Part shown: positions 9,401-16,255 of the stretch, in pieces
Numbering within the stretch: the first letter of the stretch is position 1
How the letters are laid out: every line of letters starts with the position of its first letter
Assembly: GCA_016871155.1 (NCBI GenBank)
Contig: VFZO01000034.1
Span: 1 to 35,237, forward strand
Direction of reading: 5' to 3'
DNA length: 35,237 nucleotides
Source: Acidobacteriota bacterium
GTDB lineage: Bacteria; Acidobacteriota; Terriglobia; Bryobacterales; Bryobacteraceae
Notes under the pieces: model-generated
The model's input: only the letters and a program-made list of their open reading frames with translations
Told to the model about the DNA's origin: nothing
Database searches by the model: none
Translations under genes and position numbers: made by a program

Positions 9401-9844
9401 AGCGAAGATGTTACGGCCCTGAAGGGGCGTGTTCGCGATGCGGCCGCGTTCGATAACGAGGGAGCGGTCCGCCGATTCGGTTTCCAGCAGTTGCGTGGAT
9501 TCGCTAACATTGACTGTCTGGCTGACTTCACCGAGCGTGAGAGCGATGTCGGCCACGCCGCGTTCCGCCAGCGCTAGGCGTAAGCCTTCGCGGACGACTT
9601 TGCGGAAGCCTTCCTTCTCAACGGTCACGATGTATTCGCCCGGTGTGAGGTAGGGAATCACGTAGGCGCCGTCGGCGTTTGAAACGGTTTGTTGCAGCGA
9701 ACCGGTTTCGCGCGAACGCGCTTCAACGCGGGCACCGGCGACGGACGCTCCCGTCGGATCGGTAATGCGCCCGGAAAGGGTGGCGCGGAATTCTTGTGAA
9801 AACGCGGAAAACGCGAGAGTGAGTGAAAAAAGGAATCGAACCAT
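6437..9844 (-). CDS. Oar-type TonB-dependent outer-membrane receptor
   Basis: An outer-membrane beta-barrel of the Oar-like TonB-dependent receptor group, 1135 residues, with a Sec signal peptide (about 1-16, ending in AFSQ). A carboxypeptidase-regulatory-like domain follows (about 20-105: LSGRITDPTGASVAGARV, TPGEYIVTVEKEGF), then a plug (about 115-240: SGGRPSGNEVLIDGVSN, GGIVNITTKSGTNQFHGS). The rest is barrel, ending in aromatic-terminated LSLKLEF. Such receptors abound in Acidobacteriota and are thought to import large ligands with TonB-ExbBD energy; the ligand cannot be read from the sequence. Both ends are complete. It converges with the sulfite-oxidase-like gene 10 nt away and is probably transcribed alone from the promoter at 9867-9895. 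Confidence 0.94.
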   Translation of the reverse strand: MVRFLFSLTLAFSAFSQEFRATLSGRITDPTGASVAGARVEARSRETGSLQQTVSNADGAYVIPYLTPGEYIVTVEKEGFRKVVREGLRLALAERGVADIALTLGEVSQTVNVSESTQLLETESADRSLVIERGRIANTPLQGRNIFAQAWAAPGVAVTAAATRLRPFDIAGSSAMSISGGRPSGNEVLIDGVSNLARAGQVAYVPPVEGTGEFRVQTSTYDAQYGWTTGGIVNITTKSGTNQFHGSAFEFLQNTVLNANTFNSNRNGIARQSSNINTYGGDIGGPIRKNKFFVHYAYEKIDQIIPDPFVTSVPTEAHRRGDFSQTFFAAGQVAPIFDPFSTTNVNGALTRTAFPGNVIPANRQNPIARNVLGIIPQGNVPGNAVTSLNNLVSTPSTRKFTDFFPEHSVRGDYVIDDSSRMFIRYSRNALAEERGFRYSTVSTLNVAETSGNTPFKRENHSATIQYTKTLSPTFVYDVRLGLARFLAQSGNSIGQGYNLQSLGFSPQFISQVPAYFPRFTFANYEGAGSNPVQNDPISQTNSAQISFARNAGKQYQKFGFEFRLQRAYIRNPGFVAGFYNFNQAFTGRDPLRVEPNSGNSIASFLLGTPNDGGVDINAEAARQQRLFSVYFQDDFRLTQKLKLNFGLRWDYLGPMTDRFNALLRGFDRTTTSPLQAPPLTLRGGALFSGVGGTRGIFKQDWNNFGPRAALAYSLNDKTVLRAGYGLIYAQTFDDPGNAPGFSQRTAMVTSIQAGVPENTLTNPFPAGLLRPAGASGGLSTFLGQGFGAPFYARTLPITHQYSFEIQRELPGDFLASMAYVGSRIRGLQVNRAINEISLSDFNRGAAALTANVPNPFAGKIPGTGLNGGTVQAQQLLRPFPQFTGITELFRSEGTQRYDGLQTMLYKRLSNGLNFSVAYTWSRTFEERTYRNPQDDFLEKLPVEWDMPHNLQLNGLYDLPFGKNKKFLSGGPGIVDRVFGGWQVSAIARIQSGWPLAISTNSVPTGVDPKVSSPSLDRYFNTCTQLANGTLRGCQSGEQPAWTIRQAFTLQTFAARLTSIRRPPIRNLDVSVLKYNRITERLGLTFRTDFLNATNTPQFFNGPITDVNNANFGRIAGAMDQSNLPRFIQLSLKLEF

Positions 9845-9866
9845 AAAGACCTGTTGACAGATCTTG

Positions 9867-9895
9867 TTTATACCCTTTTATCTCCGCTCCAGCAA
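9867..9895 (-). promoter_or_regulatory. Putative sigma70 promoter of the Oar receptor gene
   Basis: On the minus strand, TTGCTG (-35, weak), a 17-nt spacer and TATAAA (-10) end 22 nt upstream of the receptor ATG. A short AGG lies before the start codon. Only the -10 box is strong. Confidence 0.4.
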
Positions 9896-9918
9896 GCGAC
9901 GGTAGTCTGGAACGGGCG

Positions 9919-10260
9919 TTACGCGCCGGGGGGGACTTCCTCGGTCGGTGCGCCGGGAGCCGATTTCATTACCGATTGGATGCCGGCGTTGCGCGCTTTT
10001 TCGGTCTCGTACATTTCGCTATTTCCGATGACTTGGTTGTTCCCTGCCTTGAGCGTAAAGTAGAATTTTCCGGTCTTCGACGTCTGTTTACTGTAGCGGG
10101 CCTCGTTCGGCGCATTCGCCTGTACGCTGGCGATGCCGTTCAGTGCGCTGGCCTTCGCTTTGTACATCTCGCTGGTGAGGAGGACCTCGCCGTTACGAGC
10201 CTTCAGATTGAAGTATCGCTGGCCGTCCTTAGCTGTCTTGAGTACGAATTTTCCTGGCAT
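9919..10260 (-). CDS. YegP/DUF1508 family protein, two repeats
   Basis: A 113-residue protein made of two tandem DUF1508 (YegP) units: residues about 3-48 (KFVLKTAKDGQRYFNLKA, SEMYKAKASALNGI) and 56-103 (YSKQTSKTGKFYFTLKA, SEMYETEKARNAGI). Each has the F-x-L-K-A-x-N and S-E-x-Y marks of the family. The function of the family is unknown; the compact alpha/beta repeats are cytoplasmic, and no signal peptide is seen. The frame is open another 68 codons upstream, but the start at 10260 gives the family N-terminus MPGKFVLK. The C-terminal ten residues (GAPTEEVPPGA) are a disordered tail. It stands between the exonuclease-like gene and the Oar receptor, all on the minus strand. Confidence 0.88.
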   Translation of the reverse strand: MPGKFVLKTAKDGQRYFNLKARNGEVLLTSEMYKAKASALNGIASVQANAPNEARYSKQTSKTGKFYFTLKAGNNQVIGNSEMYETEKARNAGIQSVMKSAPGAPTEEVPPGA

Positions 10261-10303
10261 GGTAGTGGATGGATGCAATACGTGTTTCCGGAGTTTCACG
10301 AAA

Positions 10304-11524
10304 TTACAACAAACGGCGAACCGCCGATTTCTTCTCCAGCCGCAGCTTGCGGCGCTCCAACCCGGCGGACGGCCCGAGCCGCAGCGCCTGCTCCGTGCAA
10401 TCGAGGGCCATTGTGAAATTTTTCTCGACGTGTTCGAAGTACTTGGCAAGCTCCTCGAAAGCACCCGCGCGATATGGATTGGCGGCGCCGGTGAGTTCGG
10501 TGAACAGCGTCAGCGCCGCCTGTTCTCCGCCACGCTTTTTCTCCAGCAGCGCGCAATCCCACATGGTGCGATACGCCAATTCGTCCTTAAGCCCGGCGTT
10601 CAATCCGCGGCGAAACAGCGTAATCGCTTCGTCGATACGATCGGCGCCGCGCAACCAGCGCGCCAGGCCGACCATCTCCGCTCCGCGCCGCAACGGAACC
10701 TCCAGCGGAGCGTTGAAAGCGCGAGGGATGATGCCAGTGAGGCAGGCGAGCGAGAGAATGTCGAAGGAGTTGTGCTCAAAGATGCCTGCCATCTGGTGGG
10801 CATGGCCGGAGCGAAGGTAGTCGAAATAGAGATTCGGAATCAGCGCTCCTGGAACATCGTCGATGCGTTCGACGCCAAGGATTTCATTTTCCAGATGGAC
10901 AAGGCGGCACGAGTCGAGCTGCAGTTTATAGAGCCGCCGCGCGCCGAAAAGAAGGTCCAGGTGCGCCATGCGCGCGAAAGGCGGACGGAGCCGTGACATC
11001 CGGAAACGTGTCTCCAGCAGAGGTTGATCGTAGGCGCGGCCGTTGTAGGTGACCAGCACGTCGTAGCGTTCCAAATCTCCGGAGAGTGCGGTCAATTGGC
11101 TCGGCTCGTCTTCGTAGTCGCGCAGGAAATACTGCTTGAGCGTGAAGCCGTGATCGTCCAACGCGCCGACGCCGATCAGAAACGCATATGTGCCGGAGCC
11201 GCCTGCAAGTCCGGTGGTCTCCGTGTCGAGGAACGCCACGCGCCGGGGATCCACATCCGCAAGTTCGCCGCCGGAGATGGCGCATAACCAATCGCGCGGA
11301 ACGTCCTGTAGATCGGAGACATAGACGTTGCCGTGGCGCTGGTGGTTCTTCCAGTCGCGCACGGATTCGAAGTGCGCTCCCAGGCTGGTGGTCACCACTT
11401 CACCCTTCAACCACTGTTCGACGGGCGGCTTGGGCGGGCGAGGCGGAGCGGGATCAGGCGGGGCTTCTTCGATTGCGGCGATCTTTCGCCGGAGCTCCGC
11501 GAGTTGTTGATGCAGATTGGACAA
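10304..11524 (-). CDS. YprB-like ribonuclease H-fold 3'-5' exonuclease
   Basis: A 406-residue protein with a DEDD-type exonuclease fold of the YprB/RNase_H_2 group at about residues 95-265. Acidic motifs are DTETTG (100-105), the DxxxTYNGRAYDQPLLETR block (155-173), HLDLL (188-192) and HNSFDILSLA with D255. A Pro-rich N-terminus precedes it, and the C-terminal third (about 270-400) is helical, TPR-like (EELAKYFEHVEKNFTMALDCTEQAL). No ATG occurs in this frame before the conserved region except one inside the upstream permease gene (11647). The TTG at 11524, 11 nt after a GAGG, is my best start, but it is uncertain. Nuclease function is inferred from the motifs; its substrate is unknown. Confidence 0.85.
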   Translation of the reverse strand: MSNLHQQLAELRRKIAAIEEAPPDPAPPRPPKPPVEQWLKGEVVTTSLGAHFESVRDWKNHQRHGNVYVSDLQDVPRDWLCAISGGELADVDPRRVAFLDTETTGLAGGSGTYAFLIGVGALDDHGFTLKQYFLRDYEDEPSQLTALSGDLERYDVLVTYNGRAYDQPLLETRFRMSRLRPPFARMAHLDLLFGARRLYKLQLDSCRLVHLENEILGVERIDDVPGALIPNLYFDYLRSGHAHQMAGIFEHNSFDILSLACLTGIIPRAFNAPLEVPLRRGAEMVGLARWLRGADRIDEAITLFRRGLNAGLKDELAYRTMWDCALLEKKRGGEQAALTLFTELTGAANPYRAGAFEELAKYFEHVEKNFTMALDCTEQALRLGPSAGLERRKLRLEKKSAVRRLL

Positions 11525-11574
11525 CGTGCTCTTCGCCTCGTCTTCGCCTATTGGGAAGAGTGTAGCATGGTGGG

Positions 11575-14133
11575 CTATTCGTGACGAAGGACGATCGCGG
11601 GATCCATGCGGGCGGCGCGCCGCGCCGGACCGAAGCAGGCAAAACAAACGACGAGCATCATGCAGCCGGACGCCGCGAGAACGGTCGGAATGGAACCTGG
11701 GCCCGAGCCAAGTAACAAACCCTCGATGAGACGTCTAGCCGGAATACTAGCAATACCGCCCAGCAGAACACCCGCTGCGGCAAGCCGCAGACCATGCCGC
11801 AGCGAGAGTCCGGCCAGGGAGCGCGGGGTGGCGCCCAAGGCGGCCCGGATTCCAAACTCGCGGGTGCGTGCGCGAACCATGCTGGAACAGACGCCATAAA
11901 CGCCCAGGCATACCAAGGACAGCGTCAACAGCGCCATACCGCCGACCAGCGCGGTCAAGAGACTTGGTTCGGACCAGACCGACTCAACACGCGCCTCTGC
12001 GGGGCCGGCGAAGCGAATCATCGCGTACGGATCAACGGCCGCGACCTTCGCCCGCGCCGCGCGGACCAGCGCTTCGGCGTCGCCTGCGGCGTGTAACACC
12101 GCGACGCCGCGCGGCCAATAGGCGTGGGTGTGGTGGACGTAGACGGAAGCGCTGGGGCGTTCGTCGAGGATCGACATCGCGACATCGGGTACAACGCCTG
12201 CGATCGTGTGCCAGCGAGGTTCGCGGTTCGCATCGGCAAACGAAACGCGCCGGCCAATGGGATCGACCGCGCCAAAATACCGCCGGACGAAGGATTCATT
12301 GACGACGGTCTCGCGCGGAGAATCGGCAGTTCGGGGCGGTTCCGGCCAGCGGCCACGCAGCAACGGAATTCGAAGCGCCGCAAAGAAACCAGCATCGGCG
12401 ACGCGGTATTGGTATTGGCGGCGGGCCCTGGCGTCGTCCAAAGGAACACCGTGAATCATCAAATACCCCCGCGCTTGCGTAGAACCAAGCAGCGGAAGTG
12501 CGTCGCCGATTCCGGCCGATCGAGCGCCGGGAATGGCGAGCAGTTCCGACTCAACCCGGGTGTAGAAGCGATTCAGTTCTTCGCCGTCCGAGTCCCAGGG
12601 AAAATCGAATTCCAGCGCTACTACGTTGTCCGGCTGGAAGCCAATGGGGCGCGCTTTTGACGCTTGGAGCGACTGTCCGAAGAAGAGCGCGGCGCTAAGC
12701 AAGACCATCGACACTCCGATTTGCAGCGCGACAAGCGCCGCCCGGAGCCGGTTGGGGCGATGTTTTAGGCGCGAGGCCTGCCACGCGGGAACCAGTCCGA
12801 TGACGAAGGCGCAGAGAACGCTGACCGCAAGAGCAAAGGCGATCATGCGGGCATCCAGCCGCATGGTGGCGAGCAGCGGAAGGTCCTTGGGCAAATTCGC
12901 GATAAGCAGGTCAAGACTCCATTGCGCGACGACGAGCGAAGTAATACCCCCGAAAAGCGCCAGCCAAACAGCCTCCCACAAAAAGAGCCGAATCAGGTCG
13001 AAGCGGCCCGCTCCGATGGAAAGGCGGATCGAGATCTCCCTGGCCCGTTCCGCGTTGCGCGCTACCAGGAGGCCCGCCAGATTGAGACAGGCGGTGAGTA
13101 ACACAGTGACCACCACCGCGAGCAGCAGTAGCGCCGGCTCCCGTGCCTGGCGCGCAAGCTCGGCATTCAAGGGACCCACACGCGCGGCCAACCCCTTGTC
13201 GTCGGAGGGATTCGCCGCTATCATCGCCGCGAGTTTCGTTTGGAGCTCCGCATTCGCCTCCGCTGGCGAAACGCCATCCCGCAAACGGGCGACGATCATT
13301 AGGAAACCGGCGGTGCGGGGTGTATGCAGAGTAGACGGCGACGCGGGCAGCCAGAGGTCGTACTCCTCAATGAGCGACGCCTCCGGAGAAAGGACCCCGG
13401 CCACGCGCAGCGCGCCCGCGCGCGTGGAAATCGTGGCGCCGAGCACATCCCCGCGCCCGCCGAATTCGCGTTGCCAATACCGGTGGCTGACAACGACGGA
13501 GTTGGTGTTACCCTGCAACTCCTCGGCGGTGAAGCCGCGGCCGATTGCCATGCGGTAACCGAACGCTCCGATAACATCGCCGGCCAGGCGCAGCGCGCTG
13601 AGGCTCTTCGCGCCGGAGGCGGAGGATGTGGCCAGACGCTCACTGTAAAATCCTCCTATGGCGGAAAACGACCGCATCGTTGCATAGTCGCGCATCCGGA
13701 CCGGATTGCCGCCCATCGAGTTGCCGTTGCGCGACTCGACAAACACCAACAGCCGCTCCGAATCAGGAACTGGTAGGGGCCGGAACAAGAGGACATCCAC
13801 CGCCGCACCGATCGCGATATTGAAGCCGATGCCGAGGGCCAGTGTGAGAACTCCGGTGACAAACAGCGCGGGACGCCGGCGAAGCGCGCGCAGGCTGTAT
13901 GCCGCTTCGCGTCTAATTGTTTCCAGGGTGGGAAGAATATGCGCTTCGCGCGTCTCTTCCCGAATCGCGGCGCCGGGGCCGAACTTGCGGCGGGCCGTGC
14001 GCGCAGCCTCGGCCGGAGACATGCCGGCGGCCTCATACTCCCTGGCCCGCATGGCAACATGGAATGCAAGTTCCTCTTCGATCTCGCGATTGCGCTTGTT
14101 GGGGCGGAGCGTCCGCCACAGCCGCCCGATCAT
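11575..14133 (-). CDS. ADOP-family FtsX/MacB-like permease
   Basis: An 852-residue membrane protein of the Acidobacterial Duplicated Orphan Permease type. A cytoplasmic prefix (about 15-60: REIEEELAFHVAMRAREYEAAG) leads to two MacB_PCD-FtsX modules. Module one has TM helix 1 at about 89-112, a periplasmic domain, then three helices around LLLLAVVVTVLLTACLNLAGLL, WLALFGGITSLVVAQW and IAFALAVSVLCAFVIGLVPA. Module two begins at ALVALQIGVSMVLLSAALFF and ends in three helices before RMDPAIVLRHE. No ATP-binding subunit is encoded next to it, as is usual for ADOPs. Its ATG overlaps the padR stop (ATGA), so expression is coupled to PadR and controlled from the palindromic promoter at 14460-14506. Substrate unknown. 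Confidence 0.93.
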   Translation of the reverse strand: MIGRLWRTLRPNKRNREIEEELAFHVAMRAREYEAAGMSPAEAARTARRKFGPGAAIREETREAHILPTLETIRREAAYSLRALRRRPALFVTGVLTLALGIGFNIAIGAAVDVLLFRPLPVPDSERLLVFVESRNGNSMGGNPVRMRDYATMRSFSAIGGFYSERLATSSASGAKSLSALRLAGDVIGAFGYRMAIGRGFTAEELQGNTNSVVVSHRYWQREFGGRGDVLGATISTRAGALRVAGVLSPEASLIEEYDLWLPASPSTLHTPRTAGFLMIVARLRDGVSPAEANAELQTKLAAMIAANPSDDKGLAARVGPLNAELARQAREPALLLLAVVVTVLLTACLNLAGLLVARNAERAREISIRLSIGAGRFDLIRLFLWEAVWLALFGGITSLVVAQWSLDLLIANLPKDLPLLATMRLDARMIAFALAVSVLCAFVIGLVPAWQASRLKHRPNRLRAALVALQIGVSMVLLSAALFFGQSLQASKARPIGFQPDNVVALEFDFPWDSDGEELNRFYTRVESELLAIPGARSAGIGDALPLLGSTQARGYLMIHGVPLDDARARRQYQYRVADAGFFAALRIPLLRGRWPEPPRTADSPRETVVNESFVRRYFGAVDPIGRRVSFADANREPRWHTIAGVVPDVAMSILDERPSASVYVHHTHAYWPRGVAVLHAAGDAEALVRAARAKVAAVDPYAMIRFAGPAEARVESVWSEPSLLTALVGGMALLTLSLVCLGVYGVCSSMVRARTREFGIRAALGATPRSLAGLSLRHGLRLAAAGVLLGGIASIPARRLIEGLLLGSGPGSIPTVLAASGCMMLVVCFACFGPARRAARMDPAIVLRHE

Positions 14134-14462
14134 GCGAACCTCAAGACTTTGCCCACGCCGCTGGTGAGTCTTCGCCAGCTCTCCTTTTCGGCGGCAAGCT
14201 GTTTCCTGCCCGCCGCGGTGAGCGCGTAGAAACGGGCGCGCCGGTTAAACTCCGTCGTACCCCATTCCGCTTTCACAAGGCCGTCCTCCTCCATCCGGTG
14301 CAAGGCCGGGTAGAGCGAGCCCTCTTCGACGCGCAGCAGATCTTCGCTCGCTCTTTCAACGAACAGCGTGATTCCGTATCCGTGCAGTGGCTCGCGCGAG
14401 AGCGCCTGGAGCACGAGCAGGGTCAAAGTCCCCTGCAGCAGATCGTTCTTTGATTTTGCCAT
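14130..14462 (-). CDS. PadR family transcriptional regulator
   Basis: A 110-residue winged-helix repressor of the PadR group. The DNA-binding domain spans about residues 5-85: LLQGTLTLLVLQALSREPLHGYGI, then the wing region EEGSLYPALHRMEEDGLVKAEW, and YALTAAGRKQL. The short C-terminal helix (about 90-110) should make the dimer. The gene overlaps the ADOP permease by 4 nt. Its own start codon is the edge of a 36-bp perfect palindrome that also contains the -10 box, so it very probably represses itself and the permease. The effector is unknown. Confidence 0.95.
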   Translation of the reverse strand: MAKSKNDLLQGTLTLLVLQALSREPLHGYGITLFVERASEDLLRVEEGSLYPALHRMEEDGLVKAEWGTTEFNRRARFYALTAAGRKQLAAEKESWRRLTSGVGKVLRFA

Positions 14463-14495
14463 ACCTAGCTATCTAATATTAGATAGCTAGGTATG
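14460..14495. promoter_or_regulatory. 36-bp perfect palindrome, probable PadR operator
   Basis: Each half reads CATACCTAGCTATCTAAT and the two halves meet with no spacer and no mismatch. The left end contains the padR ATG (minus strand); by symmetry the right end also has an ATG. It covers the -10 box, the expected transcription start and the start codon of padR, so a bound dimer would block RNA polymerase and possibly ribosome access. Confidence 0.8.
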
Positions 14496-14506
14496 AGGAA
14501 AGTCAA
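14478..14506 (-). promoter_or_regulatory. sigma70 promoter of padR-ADOP
   Basis: On the minus strand: -35 TTGACT (14506-14501), 17-nt spacer, -10 TCTAAT (14483-14478). Both boxes match consensus at 5 of 6. The predicted transcription start leaves a leader of only about 8-10 nt, with just a partial AGG before the ATG. The -35 box begins 7 nt after the stop codon of the preceding dehydrogenase gene. Confidence 0.7.
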
Positions 14507-14512
14507 GCGGCT

Positions 14513-15517
14513 TTAGTAACCCTTCTGTTTGTCGACAACGTTTAGCAGAGGCTTTCCGTCGACGAAACGGCGGACGTTCTCCTGAATGGTGCCGATCATG
14601 CGGGCGCGGTCTTTGTCCGAACGGCCCGCAATGTGCGGCGTGATGATCGCGTTGGAAAATTTCCAAAGCGCATTACCGGCGGGAAGCGGTTCAGGGTCGG
14701 TCACATCCACGCCGGCGCCGGATAGCTTCTTCGAATCGAGCGCCTTAATCAGCGCGGGCAGATCGTATATTCCGCCACGGCTGACGGCGATAAAAAAGCT
14801 GTCCTTCTTCATCAGGTCAAACTGTTTCGGCCCCATCATTTTGTGGCTTTTCTCCGTGTGCGGCGCGGAGATGAAGACCACATCGGCCGACGGAAGCACT
14901 TCGTCCAGCAGGTCAGGCTTGACCGTGCGCTTGATGAACGGCGAGAACGGAATGTCCTCTGGATCGACGCAGGTGATGTTCATACCGAACGCCCAGGCGC
15001 GAAGCGCGATCTGGCTGCCGATGCCGCCGCAGCCGATCACCACGCCATTGCGGCCGCTGAGCTCGATTCCGGGATAGGGCCGCGGCTGCCACTTCTCGCT
15101 CAAGCGGTGATCGATGAACGTATGCAGTCCGCGGGTCAGCGCCAGCAGCATGGCGAGTGCGTGGTCGGCGATCTCAGGACCCTGCACAATCTGGTTGTTG
15201 GTCAGGATGATATCGGAGTTCTTCAGCGCGTCGGAGCCGGACTTATGGAGAACAGTTTCCACACCGGCGCTCATGATCTGAGTCCACTTCAGCTTTTTGC
15301 CGGCGTGGACGTATTCCGGTTTGATGGTGCCGATAAAGGCGTCCGCGTCGGTGATTTCGCGCATGACGTTGTCGTTGGTAACGACGACGATATTGGCCTT
15401 GGGCGAAATGCCTTGCAGTTGTTGAGCGACATCGGCGTCGCCCATGTACAGAATTTTCTTTTGCTGGGCGAATGCGGTCGCCGGGAGAAATGCGATGAGT
15501 AGCAGAATTGCGCGCAT
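14513..15517 (-). CDS. D-2-hydroxyacid dehydrogenase with signal peptide
   Basis: A 334-residue member of the D-isomer-specific 2-hydroxyacid dehydrogenase family, which reduces 2-oxoacids with NAD(P)H. The nucleotide-binding domain (about 108-298) has GCGGIG (162-167) and D185 after the second strand, suggesting NAD. Catalytic residues are present: R247 (SRGG), E276 (DPEP) and H295 (TPHIAG). The N-terminus MRAILLLIAFLPATAFAQQ is a convincing Sec signal peptide with an AFA-Q cleavage site. That is odd for an NAD-dependent enzyme, because the periplasm has no free NAD pool. It follows the SGNH-like gene by 39 nt on the same strand and may share its operon. Confidence 0.92.
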   Translation of the reverse strand: MRAILLLIAFLPATAFAQQKKILYMGDADVAQQLQGISPKANIVVVTNDNVMREITDADAFIGTIKPEYVHAGKKLKWTQIMSAGVETVLHKSGSDALKNSDIILTNNQIVQGPEIADHALAMLLALTRGLHTFIDHRLSEKWQPRPYPGIELSGRNGVVIGCGGIGSQIALRAWAFGMNITCVDPEDIPFSPFIKRTVKPDLLDEVLPSADVVFISAPHTEKSHKMMGPKQFDLMKKDSFFIAVSRGGIYDLPALIKALDSKKLSGAGVDVTDPEPLPAGNALWKFSNAIITPHIAGRSDKDRARMIGTIQENVRRFVDGKPLLNVVDKQKGY

Positions 15518-15556
15518 AGTGGTTGCGATTCTATCGCAGCCAGCGGCCCGCGCGCA

Positions 15557-16255
15557 TCAGCGGCTCGCCAGCGCTTCCGCGATGGCCTTGTCGAGCAGCG
15601 GCTTGACGAGAGCGTATCCGGCGGCGTTCGGAACCAGACCGTCGGCCGTCAGTTCCTTACGGAACGCCCGGCCCTGCGCCAGCGGCGTGTAGAGGTTCAC
15701 ATAAATCAGGCCGCGCTGCTTGGCGTACTCCTCCAGCCATTCGTTGATGCCCATCAGCCGGCCGGGCGTCCGGACTTGCGAAAGTTCGCGCCCCGCGCAG
15801 TCGCAGACCGGCAACACCGACGCCAGCACGACTTTGATGTTGTGGAACCGGGCAAGGTCGGCCATCGTCTCGATATTTTCCGAAAGGGTCCCGAGAGTGG
15901 CCGGTCCCGCGAAACCGGCAATATCGTTGGAGCCTCCCTGGATCACTACGACTGCCGGCTTCAACGCAATCACATCCTGCCGGAAGCGAACCAGCATCTG
16001 TCCGGTGGTTTGTTTGGCGATGCCCCGATTCACATAGGGAGCGGCGCCGCCGCCCCAAACGTCGAATGCATCATCGCCCAGCAGGACGGCTCGATTCTTC
16101 GCCGGGGGCAACTCGGTGTTCTCGCTGCCATAGCGGGTCAGTCCAGCCCAGTCGGTCAGGCGCCGGATGAGTTCCCGATTCTCCGCATCCAGATCGATCC
16201 CCGGCTGGGCCGCCAGCGCGGCGGCGAACAGGACCGAGGAAACAATCGCACGCAT
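15557..16255 (-). CDS. SGNH-hydrolase-like exported protein lacking catalytic Ser and His
   Basis: A 232-residue exported protein (signal peptide about 1-16, AALAAQ) with the SGNH/GDSL fold of the PAF-acetylhydrolase-like group. The fold blocks are recognisable: VLLGDDAFDVW (block I), VNRGI with G78 (block II), GGSNDIAG with N110 (block III) and ADGLVPNAAGY (block V). In block I the nucleophile of GDS is Asp (D62), and in block V the histidine of DGxHPN is Val (V208). Both changes were checked codon by codon (GAT and GTT). Hydrolysis by the family mechanism is therefore unlikely, so a binding or structural role is my inference. Its ATG directly follows the propeller gene's TAG, so the two are translationally coupled. 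Confidence 0.9.
   Translation of the reverse strand: MRAIVSSVLFAAALAAQPGIDLDAENRELIRRLTDWAGLTRYGSENTELPPAKNRAVLLGDDAFDVWGGGAAPYVNRGIAKQTTGQMLVRFRQDVIALKPAVVVIQGGSNDIAGFAGPATLGTLSENIETMADLARFHNIKVVLASVLPVCDCAGRELSQVRTPGRLMGINEWLEEYAKQRGLIYVNLYTPLAQGRAFRKELTADGLVPNAAGYALVKPLLDKAIAEALASR

Noticed and set aside
7928..9577. A 549-codon plus-strand frame opposite the Oar receptor
   Set aside because: It is a GC-driven shadow of the receptor gene; its peptide has no recognisable motifs, while the opposite strand encodes a complete receptor.
11575..14133. ADOP permease as half of a complete MacB exporter
   Set aside because: No ATP-binding gene lies next to it; the orphan state is usual for this family, so it is not in itself a finding.
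14460..14495. The padR palindrome as a transposon end or attachment site
   Set aside because: No transposase, target duplication or second copy is seen; its place over the padR promoter explains it better.
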